NCBI GenBank assembly: GCA_002825465.1 | Contig: PJER01000005.1 | Location: 1 to 64,000 of the forward strand | Direction: 5' to 3' | Origin: Candidatus Thorarchaeota archaeon MP8T_1 | GTDB taxonomy: Archaea > Asgardarchaeota > Thorarchaeia > Thorarchaeales > Thorarchaeaceae | Length of the DNA stretch: 64,000 nucleotides | In this document: positions 1 to 9,368 of the stretch, piece by piece | Position numbering within the stretch: position 1 is the stretch's first letter | How the letters are laid out: each line of letters begins with the position of its first letter | Made by a program: the position numbers and the translations under genes | Notes under the pieces: generated by a model | Seen by the model: only the letters and a program-made list of their open reading frames with translations | What the model was told of the DNA's origin: nothing | The model's database searches: none

Positions 1-170
1 ATGTCGTAAGTTGTCGATTTGAAGTGGCGCATAAAGCAATCACAGTCTAAACAATGGTAGACATCAATTGAATCGTGAAATTTCCACCATTTTTCATATG
101 CTGCTATCTGTGGAATTGGACCAACGACATTCCTTGATCCACAAGAACAGCAGCAATCTGGTCTCTCCAT
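1..170 (-). CDS. Small zinc-ribbon protein, 3' part cut by window edge
   Basis: A reading frame starts with ATG at 170 and stays open for 56 codons to the window edge, so the C-terminus is missing. The start MERPDCCCSCGSRN gives a CxxC pair followed by GSRN, and a second CxxC-like pair (CLDCDC) appears around residues 41-46. This spacing suggests a one-zinc ribbon. The frame has a stop ten codons upstream, so this ATG is the only usable start. A GGAG lies 10-15 bases upstream. No family was recognised and the role is unknown; small zinc ribbons in archaea often bind nucleic acid or other proteins. Confidence 0.5.
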   Translation of the reverse strand, partial: MERPDCCCSCGSRNVVGPIPQIAAYEKWWKFHDSIDVYHCLDCDCFMRHFKSTTYD

Positions 171-355
171 CCTGGTGCATCTCCGTATACAATATATCTA
201 ACTAGTATTTTAATTATTGTATATCAAAATTATTAGACACATTATGAAATAAAACGATCATTTTCAATTTCTAGAAATTCAATAAAATGAATATTTGAAG
301 ATGGCGTGGAACATGCATATTATATTGATTCATTCTACTACTATCACAGGTTGTT

Positions 356-372
356 CTCACTTATTGAGTGAG
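356..372. repeat. Short perfect inverted repeat
   Basis: CTCACT and AGTGAG flank a 5-base spacer. It lies in the 274-base gap between the zinc-ribbon start and the end of the creatininase-family gene, which holds no other gene that I can see. It could be a weak hairpin or a protein site; there is no T-tract next to it. Confidence 0.4.
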
Positions 373-406
373 TAACCATATAGGTTTCATTCACTCTCTC
401 CTCACG

Positions 407-432
407 GTCCGGTGCCCTTATTTGCACCGGAC
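407..432. repeat. 9-bp perfect hairpin after creatininase-family gene
   Basis: GTCCGGTGC and GCACCGGAC form a perfect 9-bp stem with an 8-base loop, much richer in G+C than its surroundings. It begins 12 bases beyond the stop codon of the minus-strand gene ending at 445, so a role in 3'-end formation or RNA stability of that transcript is plausible. No U-run follows on the minus strand, so it is not a textbook terminator. Confidence 0.55.
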
Positions 433-444
433 TATTCTGCTTCT

Positions 445-1212
445 TCATATTTTGACTATTTTAATAATGAATTCTTCAAGGCGTTCTAGAACTAAATCTG
501 CAACTTGCTTTCCTTTATCCTTCGTTGCTTTAGTCGAGTATCCCACAACACCTGAATCGGTAACATCTTTCATGACATACGATGTTGATGCATGTGGAGG
601 AGGTGCAAGCATATCTGGTTCAATAAAGCTTGGCACAATGCTTCTACCTGGTTCATCAACTCTTTTCTTATCCAATACTCTTTGATTTAGATACCAAGCA
701 AGGGATGTTTCCATATCGCAGGCATGATACACGGGTGGCGTTGCTACTTCTTTGATTTTGTCTGCTCCCATCGACCACCAATCAACAATAAACACCTTTG
801 CTGTAATGGTTCCTCCTAGAGCATGAAGGGCAATTGACAATGCTGTTTCATTTCCGCCATGTCCATTGATGAGGATGATCTTCTTGAATCCATGATGAGC
901 TAGTGATTTGCAGACATCCATGATAACATTCGCTAGTGTTGATTCACTCAATGTGATAGTCCCTTTGAAATCCATATGATGTGGTGAGTACCCAAACGTG
1001 ATGGTAGGTGCCACTATCACCTTCTGTTTACTCCAGATTCGCTCAGCCAATCTATGTGTAAGTTCAGTTGCAATATAGGCGTCATTGTCAACCGGAAGGG
1101 CTGGACCATGTTGTTCTGTTGATCCAATTGGGACTAGAACAATGTCTGTCTCTTTGAGAATCTCTTCAACTTCAGGCCATGTCATCTTGGCTAGGAGAAA
1201 TTGCTTATCCAT
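445..1212 (-). CDS. Creatininase-family amidohydrolase
   Basis: A 255-residue protein of the creatininase (creatinine amidohydrolase) superfamily, which are cytoplasmic two-metal amidohydrolases that open or hydrolyse small cyclic amides; archaeal members include FAPy deformylases of deazaflavin and riboflavin synthesis. The signature GSTEQHGP (residues 30-37) supplies the metal ligands E33 and H35, D44 follows in VDND, H118 lies in NGHGGN and E168 in DMETS. The length is normal for the family and the first ATG is used. Substrate cannot be read from sequence; no flavin or mycofactocin genes are adjacent. It is monocistronic, with a hairpin just past its stop. Confidence 0.85.
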   Translation of the reverse strand: MDKQFLLAKMTWPEVEEILKETDIVLVPIGSTEQHGPALPVDNDAYIATELTHRLAERIWSKQKVIVAPTITFGYSPHHMDFKGTITLSESTLANVIMDVCKSLAHHGFKKIILINGHGGNETALSIALHALGGTITAKVFIVDWWSMGADKIKEVATPPVYHACDMETSLAWYLNQRVLDKKRVDEPGRSIVPSFIEPDMLAPPPHASTSYVMKDVTDSGVVGYSTKATKDKGKQVADLVLERLEEFIIKIVKI

Positions 1213-1305
1213 TGTTTTTTCCTCGATGAATGAGAGGAGAATCTAACTATAATACATTCCGCACTTTTATCAGGTAAGAGTGGGATACCAGTGTGGGTGC
1301 GTTGA

Positions 1306-1914
1306 ATGAAAATCGATTTTCGTAGATGGCCATTAACTACTGTTTGCGGAGTTATCGTGATTCTTCTTTATTGCAGCTTTACGCTTGTATCGTGGGCGAT
1401 GTATCCAGAATCATATGGTCCAATTACCAACTATCTTAGCCGTCTTGGTAATTTTGATGAGAGTCCATTTGGAGCCAATTTCTATAATCTAGGATGCATA
1501 CTTACTGGAATTGCTCTTATTCCATTCTTTCTAAGCTTAAGAGTATGGCACACAGAAAGTAAACCCCAAGTCATCCTTTTCATATTGGGTCAAGTTATCG
1601 GTGTATTAGCAGCTATGGCTTTGATAATGATTGGAATATTCTCAGAAGATCAAGGCACCCCTCATATGACTGCTTCTTCAACATTCTTCGTGTTGAACTT
1701 CATCGTTTTGATTTTGATCAGTCTTGCACTCCTGTGGCATCCTAAGTTTATCAAACCAATTGCACTCTATGGATTCATTCTAGATGCTGCAACATTAGGT
1801 TTAGAGTTGGTAATGCATGGACCCATTATTGAATGGATCACTGTCTTTGGTTCACTCCTCTTTGTTGCTATGATTTCTATGAATTCACTGAGACTCATTG
1901 AACCTCTAAAGTAA
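1306..1914 (+). CDS. DUF998-like integral membrane protein
   Basis: A 202-residue polytopic protein with about six hydrophobic segments (near 12-33, 60-78, 88-111, 120-142, 148-168 and 172-195). Between the first two segments is MYPESYGPITNYLSRLG, which resembles the conserved YP-x-NYLSxLG element of DUF998 membrane proteins, and F-GANFYN follows as in that family. The function of DUF998 is not established. The ATG at 1306 is in frame close to the divergent creatininase-family gene, so the roughly 90-base gap probably carries both promoters. Confidence 0.55.
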   Translation: MKIDFRRWPLTTVCGVIVILLYCSFTLVSWAMYPESYGPITNYLSRLGNFDESPFGANFYNLGCILTGIALIPFFLSLRVWHTESKPQVILFILGQVIGVLAAMALIMIGIFSEDQGTPHMTASSTFFVLNFIVLILISLALLWHPKFIKPIALYGFILDAATLGLELVMHGPIIEWITVFGSLLFVAMISMNSLRLIEPLK

Positions 1915-2015
1915 AAGGAGGAAAATATTGCTTCTCATCAGTTATCTCGTAAAATTTTCTTGAATAGTGCAAATCTTGGAATTAAGTAATATTCATATTC
2001 AGCGGATTATAGGAG

Positions 2016-3464
2016 ATGTTCCTGGAGGGACGAGTATCGTTGAATGATGATTTTCTTAAAAATTCAAGTGATGTGCCACTCATATCAGTTCGTGAACTGG
2101 TTTTGATCGTAGTAGGTGGTTTGGTATCAACATCAATTGTATTTCTAATCTCCTCTGCTATGTACATCGGAGATATCATAGTTTTCGCGAATATGTTAAA
2201 CACTGTAAATACAGTAGGGATGACATTAGCAATTGGAGGATTTCCATTTCTTGTAGCTGGTTTACTCTTCAGCAGTCGTGATTCTCGATTATATCTCAAG
2301 ATAAGAATTGACAGAGTTGGTATTCGGTCGGCATATCTCACTCGAGTGCTACATGTTATCATCATTACAAGCATCTTTACAATTATTGCCACAATTATAG
2401 GATTCACTCTTCCTATCCTATTTGGTTCTCTTAGTGGATTCCCTGTGAATTTTAGTTCACTCGTCTTTTTGCCAGCAGGATTAACAGCTTTGCTAATTGT
2501 TTCAATATTAATATCATTAGTTGCTTCTGGAGTTGCAAATATCGTCGATGATTCAAGATTGAATACGCTATTAGGTTGCTCTGTCGGTACAGTGATCGCA
2601 TTAGTCGCGGGATTTTACACTAATACACGCGTATGGCACTTCTCTATAACCCGTAATCTCTCACTACTGAGTCCTCACAATATTGCAAGAGGTCTAGCTT
2701 TCCAATTGAGTGGATACCAGTTCGAAACACCACGCGAGATGATTGGTTTTGTCGGATATGTTGCAAACTCCATATCTTTTGTCATCGTACTTGGTTTGTT
2801 TTGTCTAGTTGGCATAGTTCTTATTTTGATTGGAGAAAGGGTTTTGGTAAGAAATGCTCCCCGATGGTCGGTTCTAAAAAGTATGGTTCCAGTCGATGAA
2901 GAATGGGATGCAAAAGTTACACCCGAATTTCTGAAACAGGTTCGCCAAGTTAGACGTAGTCTCCGTTTTCAGAGAGGTGTAGCTACTCTGATAGTATGCA
3001 TAATAATATCATCCCTATACGTCGGTGGATCAATGTACCAGAACTATATCACTAATGTCACCACTACTATCCACTACGCAACACCAGGTGTAAGTGAAGA
3101 AATATCTACTGGGATATGGCATATATACGATATCAATTCGACACCACTATATCCAGGTCTCTTCACCCAAATCACGTCTACGATTTTTGTCATAACATTG
3201 GGTAATACATCTGGAACGGTAAGTATGTTTGTGGGTAATCTCAATATATCTGCATCAGAATTCGAACTACTCGATGAGACCAGTCGGTTGGAACTGACAA
3301 CTGATTGGTTGAATCAAAGCAGCGGAGTTGGATTTGGAGTCAGTGAAATATTTCAAGAAAATCCAGGACCTCTCATCTTTGTAATTCTGATAGTTTCTGA
3401 TTCTCATCCTTCAACTCCAAGTTATATAGATTTCAATTTGCATATTGAACAAACTGCGCGTTGA
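2016..3464 (+). CDS. Polytopic membrane protein with extracytoplasmic C-terminal domain
   Basis: A 482-residue protein preceded by an AGGAG just before the ATG at 2016. Hydrophobic segments cluster at about 26-50, 62-85, 108-130, 143-170, 183-200, 250-275 and 325-345. After the last one comes an Asn- and Ser-rich, beta-prone region (about 350-482) that would lie outside the cell. A basic linker separates the last two segments. The mid part resembles the permease half of an ABC-2 transporter in topology, but no ATPase is adjacent, so I do not assign a transport function. Not recognised as a named family. Confidence 0.6.
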   Translation: MFLEGRVSLNDDFLKNSSDVPLISVRELVLIVVGGLVSTSIVFLISSAMYIGDIIVFANMLNTVNTVGMTLAIGGFPFLVAGLLFSSRDSRLYLKIRIDRVGIRSAYLTRVLHVIIITSIFTIIATIIGFTLPILFGSLSGFPVNFSSLVFLPAGLTALLIVSILISLVASGVANIVDDSRLNTLLGCSVGTVIALVAGFYTNTRVWHFSITRNLSLLSPHNIARGLAFQLSGYQFETPREMIGFVGYVANSISFVIVLGLFCLVGIVLILIGERVLVRNAPRWSVLKSMVPVDEEWDAKVTPEFLKQVRQVRRSLRFQRGVATLIVCIIISSLYVGGSMYQNYITNVTTTIHYATPGVSEEISTGIWHIYDINSTPLYPGLFTQITSTIFVITLGNTSGTVSMFVGNLNISASEFELLDETSRLELTTDWLNQSSGVGFGVSEIFQENPGPLIFVILIVSDSHPSTPSYIDFNLHIEQTAR

Positions 3465-3508
3465 TTGCAACCCTGACATTTATCTTGAAACCAAATTCAC
3501 AAATTAGT

Positions 3509-4078
3509 ATGTTCTACGGTGACTTGACCTACCTTCGTGCAGTGGAATCCACTGATATTGATGAGGTTCTGAAGTTTTGGAATGACTTGAATTTCCGTAG
3601 ATTACTTGGTCCTCCTATTCCATGGTCTAGGAAATTTCTTGAGATATGGCTCGAAGGTCGTATCAACGCAGATCCCTGGAAAGATCGAATGATGGAACTA
3701 GCAATAGTTGAAAAAGTTACAGGGAGCTTCCTTGGATTTGTTCATCTTGAAGATATCAAACGACCACATAGCAGAGCTGAGTTTGGTATTTCTATTCAGA
3801 ATCCCGACAATCAATCCAAAGGTTATGGAACTGATGCTGCGCGAATCATTCTATGGGTTGCTTTCAATATTCTAGGTCTCCATAGTGTTTACCTTGATAC
3901 AATGGAGGACAATCACCGAGCCATTCGAATGTATGAGAAGGTAGGTTTTAAGCGAGTAGGAATTTTAAGAGAGACCGAATTCATTGATGGCGCTTACAAG
4001 GGCCTTCTCGTTATGGACATTCTCCGAGATGAATTCGAGAAGACAAATCCTGATTTCACAGTTATGATGCGACCTTAG
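3509..4078 (+). CDS. GNAT acetyltransferase, RimJ/RimL type
   Basis: A 189-residue Gcn5-related N-acetyltransferase. The domain begins at once with YLRAVEST and runs through GFVHLED, AEFGISI, the acetyl-CoA loop QSKGYGTDA, and the C-terminal NHRAIRMYEKVGFKRVG, the classic RimJ/RimL/SpeG layout. The frame is open further upstream to a TTG at 3461 that overlaps the previous stop, but the ATG at 3509 sits directly before the domain and is preferred. These enzymes acetylate protein N-termini, polyamines or antibiotics; the substrate is not evident. It ends head-to-head with the MFS gene, sharing TTAG. Confidence 0.85.
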   Translation: MFYGDLTYLRAVESTDIDEVLKFWNDLNFRRLLGPPIPWSRKFLEIWLEGRINADPWKDRMMELAIVEKVTGSFLGFVHLEDIKRPHSRAEFGISIQNPDNQSKGYGTDAARIILWVAFNILGLHSVYLDTMEDNHRAIRMYEKVGFKRVGILRETEFIDGAYKGLLVMDILRDEFEKTNPDFTVMMRP

Positions 4079-5379
4079 TCGCCTATTGTGTTTGATTTTC
4101 GATTTCTGCGGACCGCCAACCACATCGGAATAACACTAATCGGGTAGAGCATCATAGCAATTGGGAAAATAATTATTCCAAATTGCTGAGTGGTTCCAAG
4201 AAAACCAATTCCCAAGAGGAATGCAGTAAGCAGAGTCCCAGTCTGTCGTGGGAATGTCCACATGACTCGTGTTAATGCAAGAGATCTACCTCTTCGCACC
4301 TGACTGACTTCTCCCATGAATAGTGAATCGTTTGCAGGTTGTGCCATATTGGCTACCATTTGTCTAGTCACATAGAACGGGATCATGAGTAAGAATGGAG
4401 TATATACCATCCCAATGGTCAATATCGGTGCGAGAATATAGAGTGATGTTATTGTTTTTACTTTACCAATACGTTCACTGACAAATCCCACAAGGAGTGC
4501 TCCTGTTGCAAGGGTGACATTCGAGATAGCAGGAAGACTACCTAAGACAACTTCACTAGGATTGAAACTAGCTTCTATCCAAGGTATAATGTATGGTACA
4601 ACCATACCTGAACTGAAACCCATTATCAATCGGCTTAATCCAAAGAGGAATGAAGTGATTGTATCGTTTCGTGCATCTGAACCATTCTTAGGCTTTTCAT
4701 CAACTTCTTCAATTTCAGGTATGATCTTCTTTGGGATGTTATTTCTTAACCATCTTTCAGTTATTAGTCCTGTAACACCTGTAGCAATTCTCAATCCTCC
4801 CCAAAGGAAGAATACTATCGAATACCTGAGAAATTCAGGATTAATTCCTGGAAACGCAACTGGATCAAGAATAAAACCACCTAGTAGTGGACCTATCACA
4901 GCCGCAAGAGTTGCTGCTGCCATTGTTATACCATATGAACGAGTTCGCTCTTCACCACGTTCAGTATAGTCTGCGACTAGTGTTTTGATTGAGGTCATTG
5001 TGAAACCTGAACCGATCCCTGTGATAGCATAGAGAATGAGAACAGTTGTCATATCAAATGCAAAGGGCATTAGAATCAAAGCAATTCCTGAAATTGTTCC
5101 TCCAAGAAGTATCGAAACTCCTCTCCCGTGCTTATCACTAATCGTTCCTGCAGGAAAGAGTGCGAAAGCTTGAACATATCCTGCTGTTGCAACAATTAAC
5201 CCATAGAACGCATCAGTGTTAATGCCAGAACTGCTAAACATGAATAAAACGAAAAGAAAAAGTACAATTTCCCGAAATGAGTTACTGACTCTACTCAGTG
5301 CTGTTAAGACAGTCAGTCCGACTACTTTTGATCTGTCAGTTACTTGGTTGACAGATAGAGTAGTCGATTCAGATTCCAC
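4075..5379 (-). CDS. MFS transporter
   Basis: A 434-residue major facilitator superfamily carrier with about 12 transmembrane helices. The loop 2-3 signature is present as GTISDKHGRG (about residues 78-87), and the second half carries the related GFVSERIGKVK. The two halves are joined by a charged cytoplasmic loop around 205-235. It starts with GTG. Closest in feel to drug/H+ antiporter-like MFS proteins, but the substrate is unknown. The stop codon interlocks with that of the convergent GNAT gene in a 4-base overlap. Confidence 0.8.
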   Translation of the reverse strand: MESESTTLSVNQVTDRSKVVGLTVLTALSRVSNSFREIVLFLFVLFMFSSSGINTDAFYGLIVATAGYVQAFALFPAGTISDKHGRGVSILLGGTISGIALILMPFAFDMTTVLILYAITGIGSGFTMTSIKTLVADYTERGEERTRSYGITMAAATLAAVIGPLLGGFILDPVAFPGINPEFLRYSIVFFLWGGLRIATGVTGLITERWLRNNIPKKIIPEIEEVDEKPKNGSDARNDTITSFLFGLSRLIMGFSSGMVVPYIIPWIEASFNPSEVVLGSLPAISNVTLATGALLVGFVSERIGKVKTITSLYILAPILTIGMVYTPFLLMIPFYVTRQMVANMAQPANDSLFMGEVSQVRRGRSLALTRVMWTFPRQTGTLLTAFLLGIGFLGTTQQFGIIIFPIAMMLYPISVIPMWLAVRRNRKSNTIGD

Positions 5380-5449
5380 GTTGAACTCACATTCCGAAAC
5401 TTCCGACTTGTAGTCCCCTTCATAACTGTTTCAGTAACGTACTCAAATA

Positions 5450-5902
5450 TCATATGACTTTTTCATGAGGGCTTCGCGGTGCTTTCTCACCTAATCCTGA
5501 AACATGTAGATCTTTCCATTCACCTTTCGCTTTCAGATATTCTGCTTTCTCTGATGCATCATGAAGCTCTTCAATAATTGCCAGACATTTACCATGCTCA
5601 TCCCAAAGAGGATAGATATATTCGTAGAGCATCCTTCCTTTGAAATTGACCCATCCCTCATAGTGGTCCATTACTCTATTCTTTAGATCACTAATCATTT
5701 TCAATACAGGTCCCTCAGAGACCTCACCATGACATCTAAGAATAGGAGTTCCAATTCTTGACTGAGGATCCTGCTGGAGCATTTCTCCTGCGAGTTTGTT
5801 AAACAGGATGATTCTATCATGATCATCAACAATAACAATTCCTACATTGAGATTTTCTGCGAATCTTTCTAGTAGATCGAGTGTCAAATTCATTAAAGGC
5901 AC
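5450..5902 (-). CDS. Single PAS-domain protein
   Basis: A 150-residue soluble protein made almost entirely of one PAS fold: VGIVIVDDHDRIILFNKLAGEML (start of the fold, residues 20-42), a helical stretch, then a strand EGWVNFKGRMLYEYIYP, and LAIIEELHDAS at the end. A CHGEVSEGPV element after the core helix recalls the PAS_10/DUF438 group. There is no output domain, so it may sense a ligand or redox state and act on a partner. The start is GTG at 5902, or ATG three codons later; neither has a clear ribosome site. The last 25 residues are basic and likely disordered. Confidence 0.75.
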   Translation of the reverse strand: MPLMNLTLDLLERFAENLNVGIVIVDDHDRIILFNKLAGEMLQQDPQSRIGTPILRCHGEVSEGPVLKMISDLKNRVMDHYEGWVNFKGRMLYEYIYPLWDEHGKCLAIIEELHDASEKAEYLKAKGEWKDLHVSGLGEKAPRSPHEKVI

Positions 5903-6009
5903 AAGTCTTCTAATGTTGAATATCGGAATGATAACAATAGTGGTTCAGCAGTTCGGTAACTTCAAATCAAGATGTTGCATTTCCAAAAGTAGTTAGGAGG
6001 TTAATTAGA

Positions 6010-7614
6010 ATGTGCCCACCAACCGAATCCCCTGATACATTTGATAAGAACATGTACATGGATATCATGCGGGAGAATCCACCACTCACACGCTATGTTT
6101 CGCGAGGAGATATGCGAGATGAGATTGATGTCCCTGAACCTCACAAAACAGCTGATCGAGCAATATTTCGTGCTGTTCGTTTTACTATGAAAGATGGTAC
6201 TCCAAGGTTTCAACCAATACTTGGAGGTGCAGGAACTGGTAAGACGCATTTGTACTGGGTGTTGAAGGATCAAGAGGATTACTTTGCAGCAGGTAAATTC
6301 TTAGCTGTATATGTTCCCTCTCCACCTTCTCCAGTTCGTATTCCACTACATCTTCATGCTTGTCTTGTGGATGAGGTTGGAGAGAAACTCTTCGAAGATG
6401 CTGTTGATATGTTGATCACTAAGTTCGGAGGTTTGCGTGGTGTAACCCATGAAATGTACGACTACACCTATGCCCTGGAACGATTGATATCAGAATATCC
6501 TGGAATATCAGCAGATGTGGTTAAGGTACTTTTGAGATATCGTCTTGATCCAGCAACGCAAGATCTTGCTAGAAGATGGTTGCTTGGTGATGCGTTAAAT
6601 GATTCTGAGATTGAGCGTCTCGGTGTACGTACGGTATTGGATGAAGATGATGTCACCTTGGCTACTCTAAAGTTATTGACTGAGGGTTCTGAGGTACCAA
6701 TCGTCCTTTTTGTGGATGAAATGGAAGGACCATTCAATACCTATGGAGAAGAGGGTGAACGACACTTCCTTGAAGTTTTGAAAAGAATCTATAATGAGTC
6801 TAAGCATGTTGTAATCATTGCATCCTGTTTGAGTGAAGTCTGGTATCGTATCTATAATATCGCAGATGGCCCGATGCGATCTAGAATGGAACCCCCAGTG
6901 GAGCTCGCTTTATTTTCACGTGATGACATAGTAGCTTTCCTTAATGATACAATGAATAAATATTGGATGGAACAGAATGTCGAAGCCCCACCCAATCCAA
7001 TCTTTCCGTTTGATGATTCGATGATTGATAATGCATTGAGAGAATCAGGAGGAGTTCCTCGTGAGGTCATTAAATTCCTCATTCCTCGTCTTGAATCCAA
7101 ACTCTTTGATAGACCTATCCAAGAGGCTGAGCCTCAAGCAGATCACGTAATTAAATTAACAAGTACTGTACTCACAAATTCTGTAGTAGAAGCTCTCACC
7201 ATAACAAGTTCACGTCTTAATGCTGAAGTCAAAATGAAGATACTCGAAGATTCCAAGCAACAAAAATCAATCATTATTGAGATAACCAAGGATGGACGTC
7301 CACAATGCATTGGTATCGATATCCCGAATATCAAAGATTGGGACCGCAGCGGAGGTGTTGCAGCATTCTATGCCGGGAAGCGATTAAAGTCAATTCTTGA
7401 TGACGGCTCTGTTGTAAGTGGTGTTTTGGTTGTCCCATCTTCAACAAAGGGAGCGAAATTTGAATCTCTCCTTTCTGACCTTGGTTCCAAACTACTCATA
7501 GTTAGATTAGATAATGATACAGCAATAACATTCATAGAAGATACTAGTAAAGGAATTCTTCCCCATGGATATGCAGAAGCTTTGACTGGTCTTGTAGACT
7601 CACTATTTGACTAA
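6010..7614 (+). CDS. AAA+ family ATPase with unassigned C-terminal domain
   Basis: A 534-residue protein with a perfect P-loop GGAGTGKT (72-79) and Walker B IVLFVDEMEG (D236, E237), then a sensor-like IIASCLSEVW and an arginine-rich stretch. The order and spacing are those of ORC/STAND-like AAA+ ATPases. Residues about 370-534 form a separate alpha/beta domain (IIIEITKDG...IGIDIP...GGVAAFYAGKRL...) that is reminiscent of a restriction-endonuclease-like fold, but I cannot confirm catalytic residues. A strong AGGAGG (5995-6000) precedes the ATG. It is convergent with the next gene, overlapping 4 bases in CTAA. Function unknown. Confidence 0.75.
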   Translation: MCPPTESPDTFDKNMYMDIMRENPPLTRYVSRGDMRDEIDVPEPHKTADRAIFRAVRFTMKDGTPRFQPILGGAGTGKTHLYWVLKDQEDYFAAGKFLAVYVPSPPSPVRIPLHLHACLVDEVGEKLFEDAVDMLITKFGGLRGVTHEMYDYTYALERLISEYPGISADVVKVLLRYRLDPATQDLARRWLLGDALNDSEIERLGVRTVLDEDDVTLATLKLLTEGSEVPIVLFVDEMEGPFNTYGEEGERHFLEVLKRIYNESKHVVIIASCLSEVWYRIYNIADGPMRSRMEPPVELALFSRDDIVAFLNDTMNKYWMEQNVEAPPNPIFPFDDSMIDNALRESGGVPREVIKFLIPRLESKLFDRPIQEAEPQADHVIKLTSTVLTNSVVEALTITSSRLNAEVKMKILEDSKQQKSIIIEITKDGRPQCIGIDIPNIKDWDRSGGVAAFYAGKRLKSILDDGSVVSGVLVVPSSTKGAKFESLLSDLGSKLLIVRLDNDTAITFIEDTSKGILPHGYAEALTGLVDSLFD

Positions 7615-8696
7615 TAATACCGTCTTCTTAGGTACCATATCGAAAAAATTGTGACCCCACCAATCCCAGCTCCTACACCTAGATAGAGGTTCCAAGCATC
7701 TCTTTGAAGCTGTCTGAATTCGACATACGGATCTGTAAATGATAACCGAATAGAGATTTCGCCCTCGGGATTCGGTGTTAGTAAATCTGAATCAAAGTTG
7801 AGATTCCCTCTACCTAAACTATCGAATACGACATATAGATCTGGTCTATAGTAGCCTAAATCTATCCAGAAATTATACCTATGACCTGATTCACACCTAA
7901 ATGTGTCTCCACATGAGAAATTACTGATAGTCCATAGATATAGGATCTCACCATTTTCCTGTCCGTACTCTTCAAAATCAATTACAAAGGCAGTCAGGGA
8001 TGGAAAGTCTGAAAGATATGGAAGACCAAGCAGGCCTACAAAAAGGTCACAGGTCTCTCCTTTGTTGAAAATAAAGAAGTACATCTCATCTGTGGTACTA
8101 AATGGGACATACGAAACAACAACCCTTGAAGTTCCTGCACTCTCTAATCTATACAGAAATGGATTAGTGCTTTCGAAATAAGTAATTGTTACAGTATTAT
8201 CCAGCGGATTAGAGACCTCATTGATTTCGTACATTGTAGTATATTGGAAATCCAAATCTGATGGTGATGATATTGTAAGGTTATAGACTGCATCATCCAT
8301 TGGATCCACGTTAGTAACTGCTAGTGTGTATCGGCTATTGTTCAACGCGTTGAAACTGAGTTTACATGTGTAGTTATCCAGATTCCCGCAAATTGCCAAG
8401 GAGTCAGCTGTATAATTATAATTTGAGAATCTAAAGACTCTCATCTCAAATTGAGGCCATCCTGTTGAACCTACAAATTCAAGCACTGATGCATTCACTG
8501 TAAGTTCGACTGGATTGATTCCTTGATTCCAGATCACAAAATATTGAGTTGTATCTGCTGCGATTCCTTCGTAATCATAGTCAATTATTGAAAAGCTTGA
8601 TGCTTCACTTTTCTCAGTGAAATATGCAAGTGTAAGAGACCCTATCAAAATACAACAGACTAAAATATAGGCACCTTTCTTGTTGCTGGAATCCAT
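7611..8696 (-). CDS. Surface protein with N-terminal signal and C-terminal membrane anchor
   Basis: A 361-residue protein. After KK at residues 6-7, hydrophobic GAYILVCCILIGSLTLAYF forms a signal or anchor, followed by about 300 residues rich in Asn, Tyr, Ser and beta-strand patterns with many N-x-S/T sequons. The last 25 residues hold a transmembrane helix and end in basic RRRYY, a stop-transfer tail. The ATG at 8696 is preferred over an upstream TTG at 8714. It lies just downstream of, and on the same strand as, the signal peptidase. No domain recognised; probably a cell-surface protein. Confidence 0.6.
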   Translation of the reverse strand: MDSSNKKGAYILVCCILIGSLTLAYFTEKSEASSFSIIDYDYEGIAADTTQYFVIWNQGINPVELTVNASVLEFVGSTGWPQFEMRVFRFSNYNYTADSLAICGNLDNYTCKLSFNALNNSRYTLAVTNVDPMDDAVYNLTISSPSDLDFQYTTMYEINEVSNPLDNTVTITYFESTNPFLYRLESAGTSRVVVSYVPFSTTDEMYFFIFNKGETCDLFVGLLGLPYLSDFPSLTAFVIDFEEYGQENGEILYLWTISNFSCGDTFRCESGHRYNFWIDLGYYRPDLYVVFDSLGRGNLNFDSDLLTPNPEGEISIRLSFTDPYVEFRQLQRDAWNLYLGVGAGIGGVTIFSIWYLRRRYY

Positions 8697-8722
8697 GATA
8701 TTGGTGTTCTGCAAACACTCAT

Positions 8723-9316
8723 TTAGACGTTGGGTGTTTCTTGTTCACCATTCTCATGTGATTTTCTCGCTTCTTCCTTATCCTTGTCTTTCATGAAGAT
8801 TTCAGGAAGAATCAGTAGTGCCAAGAAGAGAACTATAACAATTGCGAAACCATATGGCTCGTGTAGGAATAGTGTAATATTGCCAACATAGGGTATTGCC
8901 AAAATCACGACGCCAATGATGTCATTATAGACACGATAACCCATGTCAGCCATTTCATTATTGTCACCCTTAGTGATATAATGCAAGACTCCAGAAACAT
9001 TTTGAATCTCAATTACTCTATGCACAATTGGTTTATCGTGATATGATGCATTAAAAACAATGATATCTCCAACGATAATGTCATCTGGAGCTTGCGCTTG
9101 CAGAACCAACAGATGCCCTCTATAGAGTGTTGGAATCATCGAATCGCTTTCAACTACAACCAGTGGTGTTGGAGTTCCCATTGCTAATGTGAATAGACCA
9201 AAACCTCCTAGTGTTCCGCCAACGATAATAGCTATAACAAAGAGTGTCTTCGTTATCTCAGACCTTTGGTCCCATTTCAGGGCTTGGCGAGTTCGTTCCA
9301 TACTGTAGACTCTCAT
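8723..9316 (-). CDS. Signal peptidase I, archaeal/ER (SEC11, S26B) type
   Basis: A 197-residue membrane serine protease that removes signal peptides during Sec export. One transmembrane helix (about 24-47) precedes the catalytic motif ESDSMIPTL with nucleophile S59. The general base is H99 in IVHRV, not Lys, which marks the archaeal/eukaryotic SEC11 class, and D118 in TKGDNN with a further D123 nearby completes the site. A second helix follows at 155-172, then a charged cytoplasmic tail of about 25 residues. ATG at 9316 follows GAGGA closely. The gene sits 27 bases upstream of a signal-bearing surface protein on the same strand. Confidence 0.9.
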   Translation of the reverse strand: MRVYSMERTRQALKWDQRSEITKTLFVIAIIVGGTLGGFGLFTLAMGTPTPLVVVESDSMIPTLYRGHLLVLQAQAPDDIIVGDIIVFNASYHDKPIVHRVIEIQNVSGVLHYITKGDNNEMADMGYRVYNDIIGVVILAIPYVGNITLFLHEPYGFAIVIVLFLALLILPEIFMKDKDKEEARKSHENGEQETPNV

Positions 9317-9368
9317 TCCTCATCTTTTTCAGTCAACTAATAAAACTGACGAAGTAGGTCGTAATCAT

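Noticed and set aside
368..685. Plus-strand frame over the creatininase-family gene
   Set aside because: It is antisense to a clear enzyme gene and shows no protein-like pattern; many similar antisense frames in the window were dropped for the same reason.
6010..7614. BREX or Dnd-type defence ATPase
   Set aside because: No methyltransferase, phosphatase or partner genes surround it, and the sequence alone does not support the assignment.
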